Shown here: positions 1 through 9,037 of the stretch, piece by piece
How positions within the stretch are numbered: the first letter of the stretch is position 1
Layout of the letters: the number at the start of each line of letters is the position of its first letter
NCBI GenBank assembly: GCA_012518875.1
Contig: JAAYRI010000112.1
Location: 1-39,284 of the forward strand
Length of the DNA stretch: 39,284 bases
Direction of reading: 5' to 3'
Source: Peptococcaceae bacterium
Lineage (GTDB): Bacteria > Bacillota > Desulfotomaculia > Desulfotomaculales > Pelotomaculaceae
The notes under the pieces: generated by a model
The model's input: the letters and a program-made list of their open reading frames with translations, nothing else
What the model was told of the DNA's origin: nothing
The model's database searches: none
Translations under genes and position numbers: made by a program

Positions 1-2064
1 AGGTTTTTTAGGACCACAAAGTTCCCTGTTCCTTTGCCCAATGGTGCCTACGGTGTAGGCGCCTATATTAGCGACATCACAGAAGAACATAAATGGCAGC
101 AATCACGGGAACAACACCTTAAACACCAGAAGCTGCTATTGGAGATGCTGAGCCGCAGCTTTGAGAGCAAACAAGAGCAACTGGACTATGCCCTTCATGA
201 GCTGCTGAAAATCACCGACAGCCAATATGGCTACATATATTTTTATAATGAAGACAAGAAAGAATTCATCCTTAATTCCTGGACAAAGGGGGTAATGGAA
301 GAATGCACTGTTCCTGGTCAACCAAAGGTATATAGCCTGGGCAACACAGGTATCTGGGGTGAGGTAGTAAGGCAGCGCAAGCCGATTATTGTCAATGGTT
401 TCCAACTGCCAAACCTCCTGAAGAAGGGTTACCCCGCGGGACATGTGGAACTAAAAAAATTTATGTCCTTTCCAGTAATCATTGATGACCGGATTGTAGC
501 TGTGGTTGGGTTTGCTAACAAACAAACAGATTATGACGAAACAGATGTTGATGAAATGACCATGCTCATGGCCGGGGTATGGAATGCGGTCCAGCGCAGG
601 GAATCAGCAGAAACACTGGTCTATGAACGGAATAGATATTATCAGACCCTACTGTCCATTGGAGACGGTGTGATGGTCATCGATAACCAGGAAAACATTG
701 AGGTTTTAAATGCAGTGGCCTCTCGGCTGACCGGTTGGTCACAGGAAGAAGCAGCAGGCATGAACTATAAACAAGTCTTTCACCTGTCACATGAGCAAGA
801 AGGCTTTACCATTGACAACCCCATTGAGAAGGTATTCGCCACAGGACAACCACAAGAGCTGGGGAATCATGCTATTCTCACCAGCAGGGATGGTACAAAA
901 TACCACCTGGAGGATAGTGCGGCCCCCGTTTTGGATGACAGGGGCCAAATCGCCGGTGTGGTGCTTGTTTTCCGTGATGTCACTGAAAAAAGGGAACAGA
1001 GAAAAAAAATTGAGTACATGAGCTTCCACGATTCCCTGACCGGGTTATATAATAGGCGTTTTCTAGAGGAAGAGTTGCATCGTCTGGATACGGAAAGGAA
1101 CCTGCCCATTTCCATCATCATGGGCGATGTGAACAGTCTGAAGCTCACCAATGATATTTTTGGCCATGCCTTTGGTGATATGTTGCTGGAAAGGGTGGCT
1201 GAGGTGATGCGGCATGTGTGCCGGGCCGACGATATCATTGCCCGCTGGGGTGGTGACGAGTTCCTGCTGCTGCTGCCAAAAACAAGCCTTGCTGAGGCTG
1301 AAAATATTGCCAACAGGATAAAAAAAGAGACCTACGAGCAGCAAATCCGGGCCATCAAATGTAGTATTTCCACCGGTTGCGATACTAAAAGGACAATGGA
1401 AGAAGATATCATCCAAACCCTCAACAGAGCAGAGGCCAAAATGTATGCTGCTAAAACCCTGGGCCGGGATGATTTGCAAAGCCGTGAGCTAAGTTTCATA
1501 ACCAACTTCCTCTATCAAGAAAACCAATCAGAAGAAAGGCATGCTAGGCGGGTAAGTAAATTGTGCGGCAAGATGGGCTTGGCCCTGGAGTTGCCTGGGG
1601 CTGACATCCTCCTGCTCAGAGAGGCAGGTCGCCTCCATGATATTGGCAAAATTGTATTTAGCCCGGATCTGTTAAACAAGGGTAGTCAGTTTGACCTGAT
1701 GGCACACAAGAAAACAGAGCAGCATCCCATTATCGGCAGCAGGATACTTAGCTATTTTGATGAAACACACCAGTTAGCAGAGGCGGTACTTAATCACCAT
1801 GAAAACTGGGATGGATCGGGCTACCCAAAAGGTTTAAAAGGCGAGGAAATCCACCTGTTTGCCCGCATTATTTCCGTTGTTGATGCCTATGATCACCTTT
1901 TACACCCTCACTGTAAAGCTTCTACCATGGGTAAAGACGAAGCGCTACAGGAAATAGGGCGCCGGGCCGGCACCCTATTTGATCCCCATATAGCCAAAAT
2001 TTTTATCAGCCTACTGCAGCATGCCGAAGGTGATGTTTTTCCACAGAACAATCAGTCGGATTAA
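1..2064 (+). CDS. PAS-GAF-PAS-GGDEF-HD-GYP c-di-GMP signalling protein (5' end cut by window)
   Basis: A sensor with both c-di-GMP synthesis (GGDEF) and degradation (HD-GYP) domains. The frame is open to the left edge, so the N-terminus lies outside the window; the first 22 or so residues look like the end of a PAS domain (GAYISDITEEH). Counting from the codon at 34: GAF about 40-185, a second PAS about 198-312 ending in FRDVTEKR, GGDEF about 325-480, HD-GYP about 505-665. The signature GGDEF is intact at 406-410, with an RADD inhibitory-site motif (RxxD) five residues before it. The Asp in FGHAFGD corresponds to the PleD signalling Asp, so it is not the Ser of Hypr cGAMP cyclases. HDIGK (535-539) and HHENWDGSGYP (588-598) keep the HD-GYP metal ligands. 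No membrane segment is visible in this part. Both enzyme domains look active; the net direction of c-di-GMP turnover and the ligand of the sensor domains cannot be told from sequence. Confidence 0.93.
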   Translation, partial: RFFRTTKFPVPLPNGAYGVGAYISDITEEHKWQQSREQHLKHQKLLLEMLSRSFESKQEQLDYALHELLKITDSQYGYIYFYNEDKKEFILNSWTKGVMEECTVPGQPKVYSLGNTGIWGEVVRQRKPIIVNGFQLPNLLKKGYPAGHVELKKFMSFPVIIDDRIVAVVGFANKQTDYDETDVDEMTMLMAGVWNAVQRRESAETLVYERNRYYQTLLSIGDGVMVIDNQENIEVLNAVASRLTGWSQEEAAGMNYKQVFHLSHEQEGFTIDNPIEKVFATGQPQELGNHAILTSRDGTKYHLEDSAAPVLDDRGQIAGVVLVFRDVTEKREQRKKIEYMSFHDSLTGLYNRRFLEEELHRLDTERNLPISIIMGDVNSLKLTNDIFGHAFGDMLLERVAEVMRHVCRADDIIARWGGDEFLLLLPKTSLAEAENIANRIKKETYEQQIRAIKCSISTGCDTKRTMEEDIIQTLNRAEAKMYAAKTLGRDDLQSRELSFITNFLYQENQSEERHARRVSKLCGKMGLALELPGADILLLREAGRLHDIGKIVFSPDLLNKGSQFDLMAHKKTEQHPIIGSRILSYFDETHQLAEAVLNHHENWDGSGYPKGLKGEEIHLFARIISVVDAYDHLLHPHCKASTMGKDEALQEIGRRAGTLFDPHIAKIFISLLQHAEGDVFPQNNQSD

Positions 2065-2074
2065 TAGTTAGAAC

Positions 2075-2118
2075 AAATCCCCCTGTGGCCCATAAATAAA
2101 ACTGGCCGGGGGGATTTT
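2075..2118 (+). terminator. Rho-independent terminator after the GGDEF/HD-GYP gene
   Basis: Eleven bases after the stop codon, AAATCCCCC and GGCC pair with GGCC and GGGGGGATTT around a 13-nt loop with a small internal loop; the right arm ends in TTTT. It closes the signalling gene before the next transcription unit. Confidence 0.75.
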
Positions 2119-2377
2119 CAATTGGTTTATAATTTGCTACAATATTCAGTAAATCATTTTATAGGAGGGGGGTTGAAAGTCCATTTTCTATGGGAACCCA
2201 GTATTTCCCTTTTGACAATCCAATTAATACTCACACATCTTTATCGTTGTCCCCAATATTTTCACTGAAAACTATTGTATGAAAGAGAAAAAGGCAGCTG
2301 TGTTTGTGGATGGTTACCTCTATTGCTTTTTAAAGGCAATGTAAGGACTAGAATTGGGAAAGGAAGGGATATGGAAA
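2119..2377 (+). other. AT-rich intergenic stretch with two very small ORFs
   Basis: There is no convincing sigma-A promoter pair here, although TACAAT (about 2147) and TTGACA (about 2214) are present without good partners. Two small frames are worth recording. One runs from TTG 2173 to 2268 (31 codons) and sits right behind a strong AGGAGG ribosome binding site. The other runs from ATG 2279 to 2344 (21 codons) and encodes KKAAVFVDGYLYCFLKAM, which resembles the first strand of NYN/LabA-type nuclease domains (VFVDGxNLY). The second has no ribosome binding site and stops at once, so it could be a remnant. Neither is supported strongly enough to call as a gene. Confidence 0.35.
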
Positions 2378-3751
2378 ATGAAAAGGACTGATTTTTTGGT
2401 TATCGGTGGCAGTGCTGGTGGTATCCTTACGGCTACGATGGCCCGTAAAGCTTACGGTGACATTGATATTACCCTAATCCGTGAAACTGAAACAGTGATG
2501 GTCCCATGCGGCATACCCTACATCTTTGGCACCCTCCATGACTCCAAAAAAAATATTATCCCTGATTCCATGCTCACCAATGCCAATATCAACCTAATCG
2601 TCGATAGTGCTTTAGAAATAAACAAGGAGCAAAAAAGGGTAACAACCAGGGACAATGGCATTATCGGTTACCAAAAACTGGTTATTGCCACCGGCTCCCT
2701 ACCTATTATCCCCACGTTTATTGAGGGGCATGATTTGGACAATGTATTTCCAATATTGAAAGACGAAGGCTATTTAAATAAAATTCATAAAAAGTTGCAG
2801 GCTGCCCAAAATGTTACCGTCATCGGTGGTGGTTTTATCGGTGTTGAATTTGCCGAGCAAATCAGGTTATTGGACAAAAATGTCACCCTAATCGAGGCAG
2901 CGGGTTCATGCCTATGGCAGGCATTCGACAAGAAATACACTGATGACATCGAGCGTCTCCTTAGTAGCAATGGCATTAACGTAATGACCAACACCAGGGT
3001 GAGCAAAATACTTGGTAAAGGTGCTGTAGAAGCCATTGAACTAGAAGATGGTCGAACAATCCCGGCGGAGGTGGTCATCCTCGGTCTAGGAATGAAACCT
3101 AATGGCACCTTAGGAAAAGATTGTGGGCTGACAATGAATGATAAAGGGGCTATAATGGTCGATCAGTACATGAAAACCAGTGATCCGGATATTTTTGCTG
3201 TTGGCGACTGTGCAGAAAAGAAATGCTTTTTTACCGGAAAGGATGTGCCCCTACTACTGGCATCAACGGCGGCAATGGAAGCTAAAATAGCGGGAAGCAA
3301 CGCCTTCCAGTTGCGGTTAATCAGGGCTAATAAGGGTACAATCAGCACCTTCTCCACAAAAATATTTGGCAAAACATTTGCGGCGGCCGGTCTAACAGAA
3401 ACAAGGGCAAGACAAGAAGGTTTTACAATCATGATCGGTGAGTTCAAGACCAAGGATCGCCACCCCGGTTCTCTGCCGGATGCCCAGGAGGTAAACATTA
3501 AACTTATTTTCTCTAAATGTTCCGGCATTATCCTGGGAGCCCAAATCTCCGGCGGAAATACGGTGGCTGAAATAATTAACATTTTAAGCCTGGCTATCCT
3601 AAAAAACATTACAGCCACTGAACTAAACACCTTCCAGGCAGCAACACATCCTTTGGTTTCACCCTCGCCTATAGCCTATCCCATAAATGCAGCAGCAATG
3701 AATGCTATCGCCACCAATTGCAGTCATCTCAATGAAGATTTGGTGCTCTAA
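2378..3751 (+). CDS. FAD-dependent pyridine nucleotide-disulfide oxidoreductase, CoA-disulfide reductase / NADH oxidase-like
   Basis: A 457-residue flavoprotein of the single-cysteine disulfide reductase family (CoA-disulfide reductase, NADH polysulfide reductase, NADH oxidase/peroxidase). The N-terminus has the FAD dinucleotide motif VIGGSAGG (8-15). Cys44 in VPCGIPY is the redox cysteine typical of this family. A second dinucleotide motif, VIGGGFIGVEFAEQ, is the NAD(P)H site, and DIFAVGDCAE is the second FAD motif. A dimerisation domain follows from about residue 320. ATG 2378 is chosen because AGGAAGGGA lies 8 bases upstream; an upstream in-frame TTG (2354) lacks such a site. The gene stands alone between two terminators, so context gives no substrate. 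Known relatives reduce CoA disulfide, polysulfide or oxygen; which applies here is open. The C-terminal 20 residues are weakly conserved in character. Confidence 0.85.
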   Translation: MKRTDFLVIGGSAGGILTATMARKAYGDIDITLIRETETVMVPCGIPYIFGTLHDSKKNIIPDSMLTNANINLIVDSALEINKEQKRVTTRDNGIIGYQKLVIATGSLPIIPTFIEGHDLDNVFPILKDEGYLNKIHKKLQAAQNVTVIGGGFIGVEFAEQIRLLDKNVTLIEAAGSCLWQAFDKKYTDDIERLLSSNGINVMTNTRVSKILGKGAVEAIELEDGRTIPAEVVILGLGMKPNGTLGKDCGLTMNDKGAIMVDQYMKTSDPDIFAVGDCAEKKCFFTGKDVPLLLASTAAMEAKIAGSNAFQLRLIRANKGTISTFSTKIFGKTFAAAGLTETRARQEGFTIMIGEFKTKDRHPGSLPDAQEVNIKLIFSKCSGIILGAQISGGNTVAEIINILSLAILKNITATELNTFQAATHPLVSPSPIAYPINAAAMNAIATNCSHLNEDLVL

Positions 3752-3783
3752 TTTATTAACACCGGTAATTTTTTGCCACCATA

Positions 3784-3822
3784 AAAAACCTTTAGTGCCA
3801 ACATTCGGCGCTAAAGGTTTTT
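3784..3822. terminator. Bidirectional terminator shared by the flavoprotein gene and the tRNA operon
   Basis: A 16-bp stem (3784-3799 with 3807-3822, one G-T pair) around a 7-nt loop has an A-tract on the left and a T-tract on the right. It can therefore stop transcription from both sides: the plus-strand flavoprotein gene ending at 3751 and the minus-strand tRNA operon ending at 3825. Confidence 0.85.
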
Positions 3823-3824
3823 GT

Positions 3825-3900
<76 letters not shown>

Positions 3901-3905
3901 TTATA

Positions 3906-3981
3906 TGGTGACCCCTACGGGATTCGAACCCGTGTTACCGCCGTGAAAGGGCGGTGTCTTAAACCACTTGACCAAGGGGCC
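3906..3981 (-). tRNA. tRNA-Glu (TTC)
   Basis: The cloverleaf on the minus strand has acceptor GGCCCCT paired with AGGGGTC (one G-T pair), anticodon stem CCGCC/GGCGG with loop CTTTCAC (anticodon TTC), T-arm GGTTCGAATCC and an encoded CCA. Only 5 bases separate it from tRNA-Val. Confidence 0.97.
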
Positions 3982-4017
3982 ATGTTGACTGTTCGTTGCG
4001 TTGGTTGTTGCTTGGCT

Positions 4018-4092
4018 TGGTGGGCCCACCAGGATTCGAACCTGGAACCAGCCGGTTATGAGCCGGATGCTCTACCATTGAGCTATGGGCCC
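4018..4092 (-). tRNA. tRNA with CAT anticodon (elongator Met or Ile2)
   Basis: The cloverleaf has acceptor GGGCCCA/TGGGCCC, anticodon loop CTCATAA (anticodon CAT), T-arm GGTTCGAATCC, discriminator A and an encoded CCA. The anticodon stem is closed by four pairs, with T27-C43 unpaired. It is not the initiator, because the three G-C pairs next to the anticodon loop are missing. Elongator Met and lysidine-modified Ile2 share this anticodon, and the sequence alone does not decide between them. Confidence 0.93.
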
Positions 4093-4097
4093 AAGAT

Positions 4098-4172
4098 TGG
4101 CTCCTCGAGTAGGATTCGAACCTACAGCCTACCGGTTAACAGCCGGTTGCTCTACCGTTGAGCTATCGAGGA
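4098..4172 (-). tRNA. tRNA-Asn (GTT)
   Basis: The cloverleaf has acceptor TCCTCGA/TCGAGGA, anticodon stem CCGG with loop CTGTTAA (anticodon GTT), T-arm GGTTCGAATCC, discriminator G and an encoded CCA. It is the first gene of the tRNA operon; the mature 5' end is only about 10 bases from the predicted transcription start. Confidence 0.97.
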
Positions 4173-4177
4173 ACGTC

Positions 4178-4209
4178 GGCACAAATGATATTATACGATA
4201 ATTTGTGCC
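4178..4209. repeat. Inverted repeat bracketing the -10 box of the tRNA promoter
   Basis: GGCACAAAT (4178-4186) and ATTTGTGCC (4201-4209) are perfect 9-base inverted arms separated by 14 bases that contain the TATAAT box. There is no T-tract, so it is a poor terminator for rpoD. It could be an operator or a 3' hairpin of the rpoD transcript. Confidence 0.6.
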
Positions 4210-4218
4210 CAACGTCAA
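4190..4218 (-). promoter_or_regulatory. Sigma-A promoter of the tRNA operon
   Basis: TTGACG (4218-4213), a 17-base spacer and TATAAT (4195-4190) lie just upstream of tRNA-Asn on the minus strand. This is the best sigma-A match among the promoters seen in the window and implies strong expression independent of the upstream rpoD operon. Confidence 0.85.
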
Positions 4219-4236
4219 TGATTCATTTTAAATATT

Positions 4237-5340
4237 TTAATCAAGATAGTCTTTCAATTTCTTGCTACGACTGGGATGCCTTAGCTTACGCAGTGTTTTG
4301 GCCTCAATCTGCCTGATACGCTCCCGAGTAACACCGAATTTCTGCCCCACCTCTTCCAGGGTGCGGGCGCGACCGTCATCCAGGCCGAAGCGCAGACGCA
4401 ACACCTTTTGCTCCCTATCAGTCAAGGTCTCCAGCACTTCATCCAGCTGTTCGCGCAACAACGTAAAGGAGGCTTCCTCAGCAGGTGCCCTGGCATCTTG
4501 ATCTTCTATAAAGTCACCCAGGTGGGAGTCCTCCTCCTCACCAATTGGTGTTTCCAACGACACCGGTTCCTGAGCAATTTTTTGTATTTCTCTAACCTTT
4601 TCCTCGGTAATATTCATTTCTTTGGCAATTTCTTCCGGATTCGGTTCCCGTCCCAATTCCTGCAGCAACTGCCTTTGTACTCTGATCAATTTGTTTATGG
4701 TTTCTACCATGTGCACTGGGATCCTGATGGTCCTGGCCTGATCCGCGATAGCCCTGGTAATCGCCTGTCTAATCCACCAGGTAGCATAGGTGCTGAACTT
4801 ATATCCCTTGCGGTAGTCAAATTTCTCCACAGCCTTGATCAGGCCCAGGTTACCTTCCTGGATAAGATCCAGAAACAACATGCCCCGGCCCACATACCGT
4901 TTGGCAATGCTGACTACCAACCTGAGATTAGCCTCGGCAAGTTTTCTTTTTGCCTCCTCGTCCTCTGCCTCCATGCGCATAGCCAGTTCCACTTCTTCGT
5001 CCGATGTGAGCAGGGGCACACGGCCGATTTCTTTTAAATACATGCGCACGGGATCATCAATGCCCACACCTTCGGGCACCGCCAGGTTAACTTCTTCCTT
5101 TTCCTTATCGTCTTTTGATTCCAACGTAGCGCTTTCTTTAGTTTCATCATCATCCGTGGCCTCCTGTACAACCTCAATACCCAACCCGGAAAGTTTTTCA
5201 TAAATTTCATCAATTTGTTCTGGTGTTAGGTCAACTCCCTGTAAACCATCCATAATTTCGTTATACGTCAGGACACCGCGCTTTTTCCCTTTGGCAATTA
5301 ACTCCTTTACCCCTGCGGAAACTAGTTGTTCTTCACTCAA
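4237..5340 (-). CDS. rpoD: RNA polymerase primary sigma factor SigA/RpoD
   Basis: The housekeeping sigma factor, 367 residues, of the length usual in Firmicutes. A short region 1.1-like N-terminus (1-60) and an acidic linker precede region 1.2 ([12 protein letters not shown]). Regions 2.1-2.4 contain the core-binding and -10 recognition helix ([20 protein letters not shown]), region 3 contains [10 protein letters not shown], and region 4.2 has the -35 recognition helix [19 protein letters not shown]. The start is TTG at 5340: GGGAGG lies 8 bases upstream, and the TTGA overlaps the TGA stop of dnaG, so the two are translationally coupled. The gene ends the dgt-dnaG-rpoD operon; the dnaG-sigA pair is a standard Firmicute arrangement. 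Confidence 0.98.
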   Translation of the reverse strand: MSEEQLVSAGVKELIAKGKKRGVLTYNEIMDGLQGVDLTPEQIDEIYEKLSGLGIEVVQEATDDDETKESATLESKDDKEKEEVNLAVPEGVGIDDPVRMYLKEIGRVPLLTSDEEVELAMRMEAEDEEAKRKLAEANLRLVVSIAKRYVGRGMLFLDLIQEGNLGLIKAVEKFDYRKGYKFSTYATWWIRQAITRAIADQARTIRIPVHMVETINKLIRVQRQLLQELGREPNPEEIAKEMNITEEKVREIQKIAQEPVSLETPIGEEEDSHLGDFIEDQDARAPAEEASFTLLREQLDEVLETLTDREQKVLRLRFGLDDGRARTLEEVGQKFGVTRERIRQIEAKTLRKLRHPSRSKKLKDYLD

Positions 5341-7229
5341 ATGTTATCCCTCCCCTCAACGCGGTGCTCCCCATTTCTAACACTAAAATACTCCCTATAT
5401 TTAGCCGTTAATTCAGCAACACGTAAAAAATTGCCCGCCTTTTCAGCTTCATCTATCCCTTTTAATAATACCAGTTCCCTTAATAAATCTTTTTCCAGCA
5501 TACTACCATCTAATTTTTCCAGGTTTTTTATTTCTTCCAGGATTTCTTCCCTCCGCTCCTGGCGTATACACCGGTTAATCGAGTCAATATACCACTTCAT
5601 TATCTTAACAGGATTTTCTCCTGGAATATCCATTATCAGCAGTTTACTCAACAGGTTTTGCTCTTCTTCGCTGTCCAACAGATTTAGCAGTCCTTCGGGG
5701 CAGTAACCCGGGCTTTTATATAATTCAAGACAATTCACAAATATCCTTTGATAATTATCATTTTTAAATGGAATTTCGCCTATCCCAGTCACGACTTTTT
5801 CCCCTAATGAAGGATCATCCAAAACCATCCTTAATAGAATAGCCTCGGACTTCTCCCTGGCATCCATTTTTTTCTCTTTTCCTCTAATAGTATGTATGTT
5901 TTTAACAATTTTATCCGGGTATACCCCTCTTTTATACTGTTTTCTCTCAAAGGCTCTCAGTTCCCCCGCCACGGTATCCCAGCTTAGATTTAGTGTGCGG
6001 GCAATTTTTTTCAGGCCCTCTTCCCTTTCAACCTTATTCACCGTCAAAAGGTCTGGGAAAACCGACCTCATAACCTCTAGTTTTTCCGCCACTGTGGTGA
6101 TCATTCCCCTGCCGGCGGCATACTGCAGTTTATATTCAATGAGGGATGTGGCCCCCCTGATCAACTCTTCCCAGGGCGCGGCACCGTGTCGTCTTAGAAA
6201 ATCATCAGGATCCTTACCTTCAGGAATGTTCAGCACACTAACCTCACAGCCCAATTCCCGTAAAATATCCAACCCCCGCATGGTAGCAGCCACACCGGCG
6301 ACATCAGCGTCAAAGGCAAATATTACATTGCGGCTATTGTTCAACAACAAGCGCCCGTGTTCCATAGTAAGAGCAGTACCCAGTGTGGCTACCGTATTGG
6401 TAAATCCATACTGGTGGGCCATGAGTACATCCATGTAACCTTCCACCACCACAACACAGTCTTTTTCTCTGATAGACTGTCTGGCCTGATGCAGCCCATA
6501 CAGGGTCCGGCTTTTACTGAAAAAGGGCGTTTCCGGGCTGTTTAGGTATTTGGGTAAGGTATCGTCTAAAACCCGGCCCCCAAAACCAACTGTCCGTCCG
6601 GCTGCATCCCCAATCGGAAATATAATCCTGTTGCGAAAACGGTCGTAGATGTGGCCTGTTTTGCCACTGGTCGCCAGGCCTGCCTCTATTATATCCTGCT
6701 GTCGGCAGCCATTTTGCACCAGATAATCCAGCAAGGACTGCCAGTTTGCCGGAGCAAACCCGACTTGAAAGTTTTCCCACTGCCGAGGATCTAGACCCCT
6801 TGCCTGCAAATAATCCCTGGCTGCAGCCCCTGCCGCACTCTGTAATTTATTAGCAAAAAACTCTTTGGCCAGGTTGGTGGCCTTTTCTAATACCTGTCGT
6901 TTGGCATTCCTTTCACGGGCCGCAGGGTTATCATCTACAGGTAGGACAACCCCCGCCTGTTCGGCTAGTGTTTTCACAGCTTCACTAAATGTCAAGTTCT
7001 CCTTGAGCATGAGAAATTTAAAAACATCGCCGCCTATATTGCAGCCGAAACAGTAAAAAATTTGTTTTTCAGGAGTCACTGTAAAAGAAGGTGTCCGTTC
7101 CTCATGAAAGGGACATAACCCCGTGTAGTTTCTGCCTTTTTTCTGCAGTTTTACATAACGTGATACCAGGTGTAAAATATCTGAACGCAGGCGAACTGTT
7201 TCGATTATCTCATTGGGTATAAAACTCAC
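5337..7229 (-). CDS. dnaG: DNA primase DnaG
   Basis: Primase that makes RNA primers at the replication fork, 630 residues. The N-terminal CHC2 zinc ribbon is intact ([11 protein letters not shown] ... [11 protein letters not shown], about 39-67). The TOPRIM core follows with [11 protein letters not shown] and the metal-binding FAFDADVAG. The last 150 or so residues form the helical helicase-binding domain. The start is GTG at 7229 with AAGGGTG about 7 bases upstream. The gene lies 134 bases after dgt and overlaps the rpoD start by 3 bases. Nothing looks truncated. Confidence 0.97.
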   Translation of the reverse strand: MSFIPNEIIETVRLRSDILHLVSRYVKLQKKGRNYTGLCPFHEERTPSFTVTPEKQIFYCFGCNIGGDVFKFLMLKENLTFSEAVKTLAEQAGVVLPVDDNPAARERNAKRQVLEKATNLAKEFFANKLQSAAGAAARDYLQARGLDPRQWENFQVGFAPANWQSLLDYLVQNGCRQQDIIEAGLATSGKTGHIYDRFRNRIIFPIGDAAGRTVGFGGRVLDDTLPKYLNSPETPFFSKSRTLYGLHQARQSIREKDCVVVVEGYMDVLMAHQYGFTNTVATLGTALTMEHGRLLLNNSRNVIFAFDADVAGVAATMRGLDILRELGCEVSVLNIPEGKDPDDFLRRHGAAPWEELIRGATSLIEYKLQYAAGRGMITTVAEKLEVMRSVFPDLLTVNKVEREEGLKKIARTLNLSWDTVAGELRAFERKQYKRGVYPDKIVKNIHTIRGKEKKMDAREKSEAILLRMVLDDPSLGEKVVTGIGEIPFKNDNYQRIFVNCLELYKSPGYCPEGLLNLLDSEEEQNLLSKLLIMDIPGENPVKIMKWYIDSINRCIRQERREEILEEIKNLEKLDGSMLEKDLLRELVLLKGIDEAEKAGNFLRVAELTAKYREYFSVRNGEHRVEGRDNI

Positions 7230-7363
7230 CCAGGATCACCCTTCTTCTTCCATAAATCCAGTAATACTAAAACAGTTCCACAAATACATTTTTTGTCCTT
7301 CCGTGAAATGTTATTGGCCATCCTGACCAAAAATGCATTTTATAACAATGTAATTCGCCCTTT

Positions 7364-8419
7364 CTACCCATTATCCTTTTTTTCGACAAAACCCGACCAG
7401 CAAATATCTGTGGGGACCCTGTGCATCCTCGGTAGTGGTAAGAAACAACGCTGGTATACCCTGATAGCAAAATTATCCGTCATGCCGGCAATGTAATCAC
7501 ACACGATCCGCTCGGCCCCTTCCGTACCAATTCGCTGCCGGTATTCAGGCGGGAGAAGATCCACATGTTCATTGAAATATTTATATAGATTTTGCATTAC
7601 ATGACAGGCCTTGTTCGCATCATGCCTGGACTGGGGGCTTTTGTAAACATTTTGAAACATAAAGTCCCTAAGCCTGGCGGTAGCAGATTGGATGGGTGGA
7701 CTCATTTTGATTTCTCTTGTCCCTTCCTGGTTGGCCCGGATCAAGTCCAACACCATTGTGTTAATCCGTTCCCTATGTTCCCGGCCAAGAACAGACAGGC
7801 ATTCCGCGGGAATCTGCTCTACTGTAATAATCCCCCCCCGGATGGCATCATCAATGTCATGGTTGATATAGGCAACCCGATCTGCCACTCTGACAATCTG
7901 TCCCTCCAAGGTAGCTGGGATTTCAGGGCCGGTGTGTCTTAAAATCCCGTCCCTCACCTCCCAGGTAAGGTTAAGACCCCGACCGTTTTCCAGATAATCT
8001 ACCACCCGTAGGCTCTGTTCATTGTGCTTGAAACCGGGTTTAAAGACACTGTCTAGCGCCTCTTCACCAGCGTGGCCAAAAGGTGTGTGGCCTAGATCAT
8101 GAGCCAACGCCACCGCCTCAGTCAGATCCTCATTAAGCTGTAATGCCCTGGCCACCGTACGGGCAATTTGCGCTACCTCCATTGTATGGGTTAGTCTGGT
8201 ACGATAATGGTCCCCTTCCGGGATGATAAAAGCCTGCGTCTTGTGTTTGAGACGCCTGTAACTTTTGGAATGAATGATCCTATCTCGGTCACGCTGAAAG
8301 GCGGTACGCACAGAACATTCTTTTTCTTTTAGCCGCCGACCGCGGCTGGCACTGCTTAAACAGGCCCGGGGAGATAATATGCGGCACTCTAACTCCTCGG
8401 AACGACGACGGATATCCAT
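7364..8419 (-). CDS. dgt: dGTPase-like HD-domain deoxynucleotide triphosphohydrolase
   Basis: An HD-superfamily triphosphohydrolase of the dGTPase-like family that splits dNTPs into deoxynucleoside and triphosphate. At 351 residues it belongs to the short (about 340-350 aa) bacterial subgroup. Metal ligands are seen in RLTHTMEV, AHDLGHTPFGHAGE and VADRVAYINHDIDD. The N-terminal SYRRLKHKTQAF block is typical of the family. ATG 8419 has GGCGGTGG 6 bases upstream. It leads the dgt-dnaG-rpoD cluster, a frequent arrangement in clostridia that would couple nucleotide pool control to replication. Substrate preference cannot be assigned. Confidence 0.93.
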   Translation of the reverse strand: MDIRRRSEELECRILSPRACLSSASRGRRLKEKECSVRTAFQRDRDRIIHSKSYRRLKHKTQAFIIPEGDHYRTRLTHTMEVAQIARTVARALQLNEDLTEAVALAHDLGHTPFGHAGEEALDSVFKPGFKHNEQSLRVVDYLENGRGLNLTWEVRDGILRHTGPEIPATLEGQIVRVADRVAYINHDIDDAIRGGIITVEQIPAECLSVLGREHRERINTMVLDLIRANQEGTREIKMSPPIQSATARLRDFMFQNVYKSPQSRHDANKACHVMQNLYKYFNEHVDLLPPEYRQRIGTEGAERIVCDYIAGMTDNFAIRVYQRCFLPLPRMHRVPTDICWSGFVEKKDNG

Positions 8420-9037
8420 TTAAAACCACCGCCCTATTCGGGTTTGAAATTAATAGCATCCTATACTATAGCTTCAATGGCGTATCATTACTTCCTTCCC
8501 CCAGGGAAAAATTTATTAACCCGGCATTTTTCTTACCGTAAATAACCAATCAGCCTTGATTTATCGCCTGAATACACCGGTACGTAAATAAGATTATGGT
8601 GGCACAAATGCCGGAATGCTTGCCGTATTAATGGAGGAATATACCGCCTTCTTTGACGAGAAAGCAGTCAACAAAGCACCAATATCGCCTTTGGCAACGC
8701 TACTGCAACGATTGCCTGCTAAAACCCCGGGGAACATTTTCACTAAATGAGAGACTGGCACCCCGTCTGGTGGAAATAATAGGCAAAAGGAGGCGGGCAG
8801 AACTCGCCTCCTTTTGTGATATTACCAAATTCATTATATTTCCAATACCAATATTATAGCCTGCTTCTCCCTGGTGTCATAGATCCGGCTCGCCTTCTTC
8901 TCACAAGCCCCGATGGTGATATTTTGGCCGACGCCAGGTATTGTAAAAATCGTTGGGGATACATCTCCGCTCAGATCCCCTGTCCAGCTGCTCAGTCCAT
9001 AGCAGGGATCCGGTACGGCGGTAACCAGGAGTTTTTA
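8420..9037. other. Intergenic region with no confident gene
   Basis: About 620 bases lie between dgt and the flavoprotein. No frame looks like a conserved protein. The most gene-like is a 44-codon plus-strand frame (ATG 8616 to TGA 8750) without a good ribosome binding site, ending about 35 bases before a strong hairpin. A 74-codon plus-strand frame (8816-9040) has no known features. The promoter of the dgt operon should lie near 8430-8500 on the minus strand; TATAGT/TATAGG boxes are present, but no clear -35. Confidence 0.4.
8784..8816. terminator. Hairpin, likely bidirectional terminator
   Basis: A perfect 12-bp stem CAAAAGGAGGCG/CGCCTCCTTTTG around a 9-base loop has short T-runs on both strands. 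No confident gene ends here on the plus strand; it may end the small frame at 8616-8750 or insulate the dgt operon. Confidence 0.55.

Noticed and set aside
1-2064. A Hypr-type (cGAMP) cyclase assignment for the GGDEF domain
   Set aside because: The position that is Ser in Hypr enzymes is Asp here, as in normal c-di-GMP cyclases.
4457-5037. Long plus-strand frames antisense to rpoD and similar shadows opposite dnaK, ppdK and the chaperonin
   Set aside because: Explained by codon bias of the real genes on the other strand; no ribosome binding sites or domain features.
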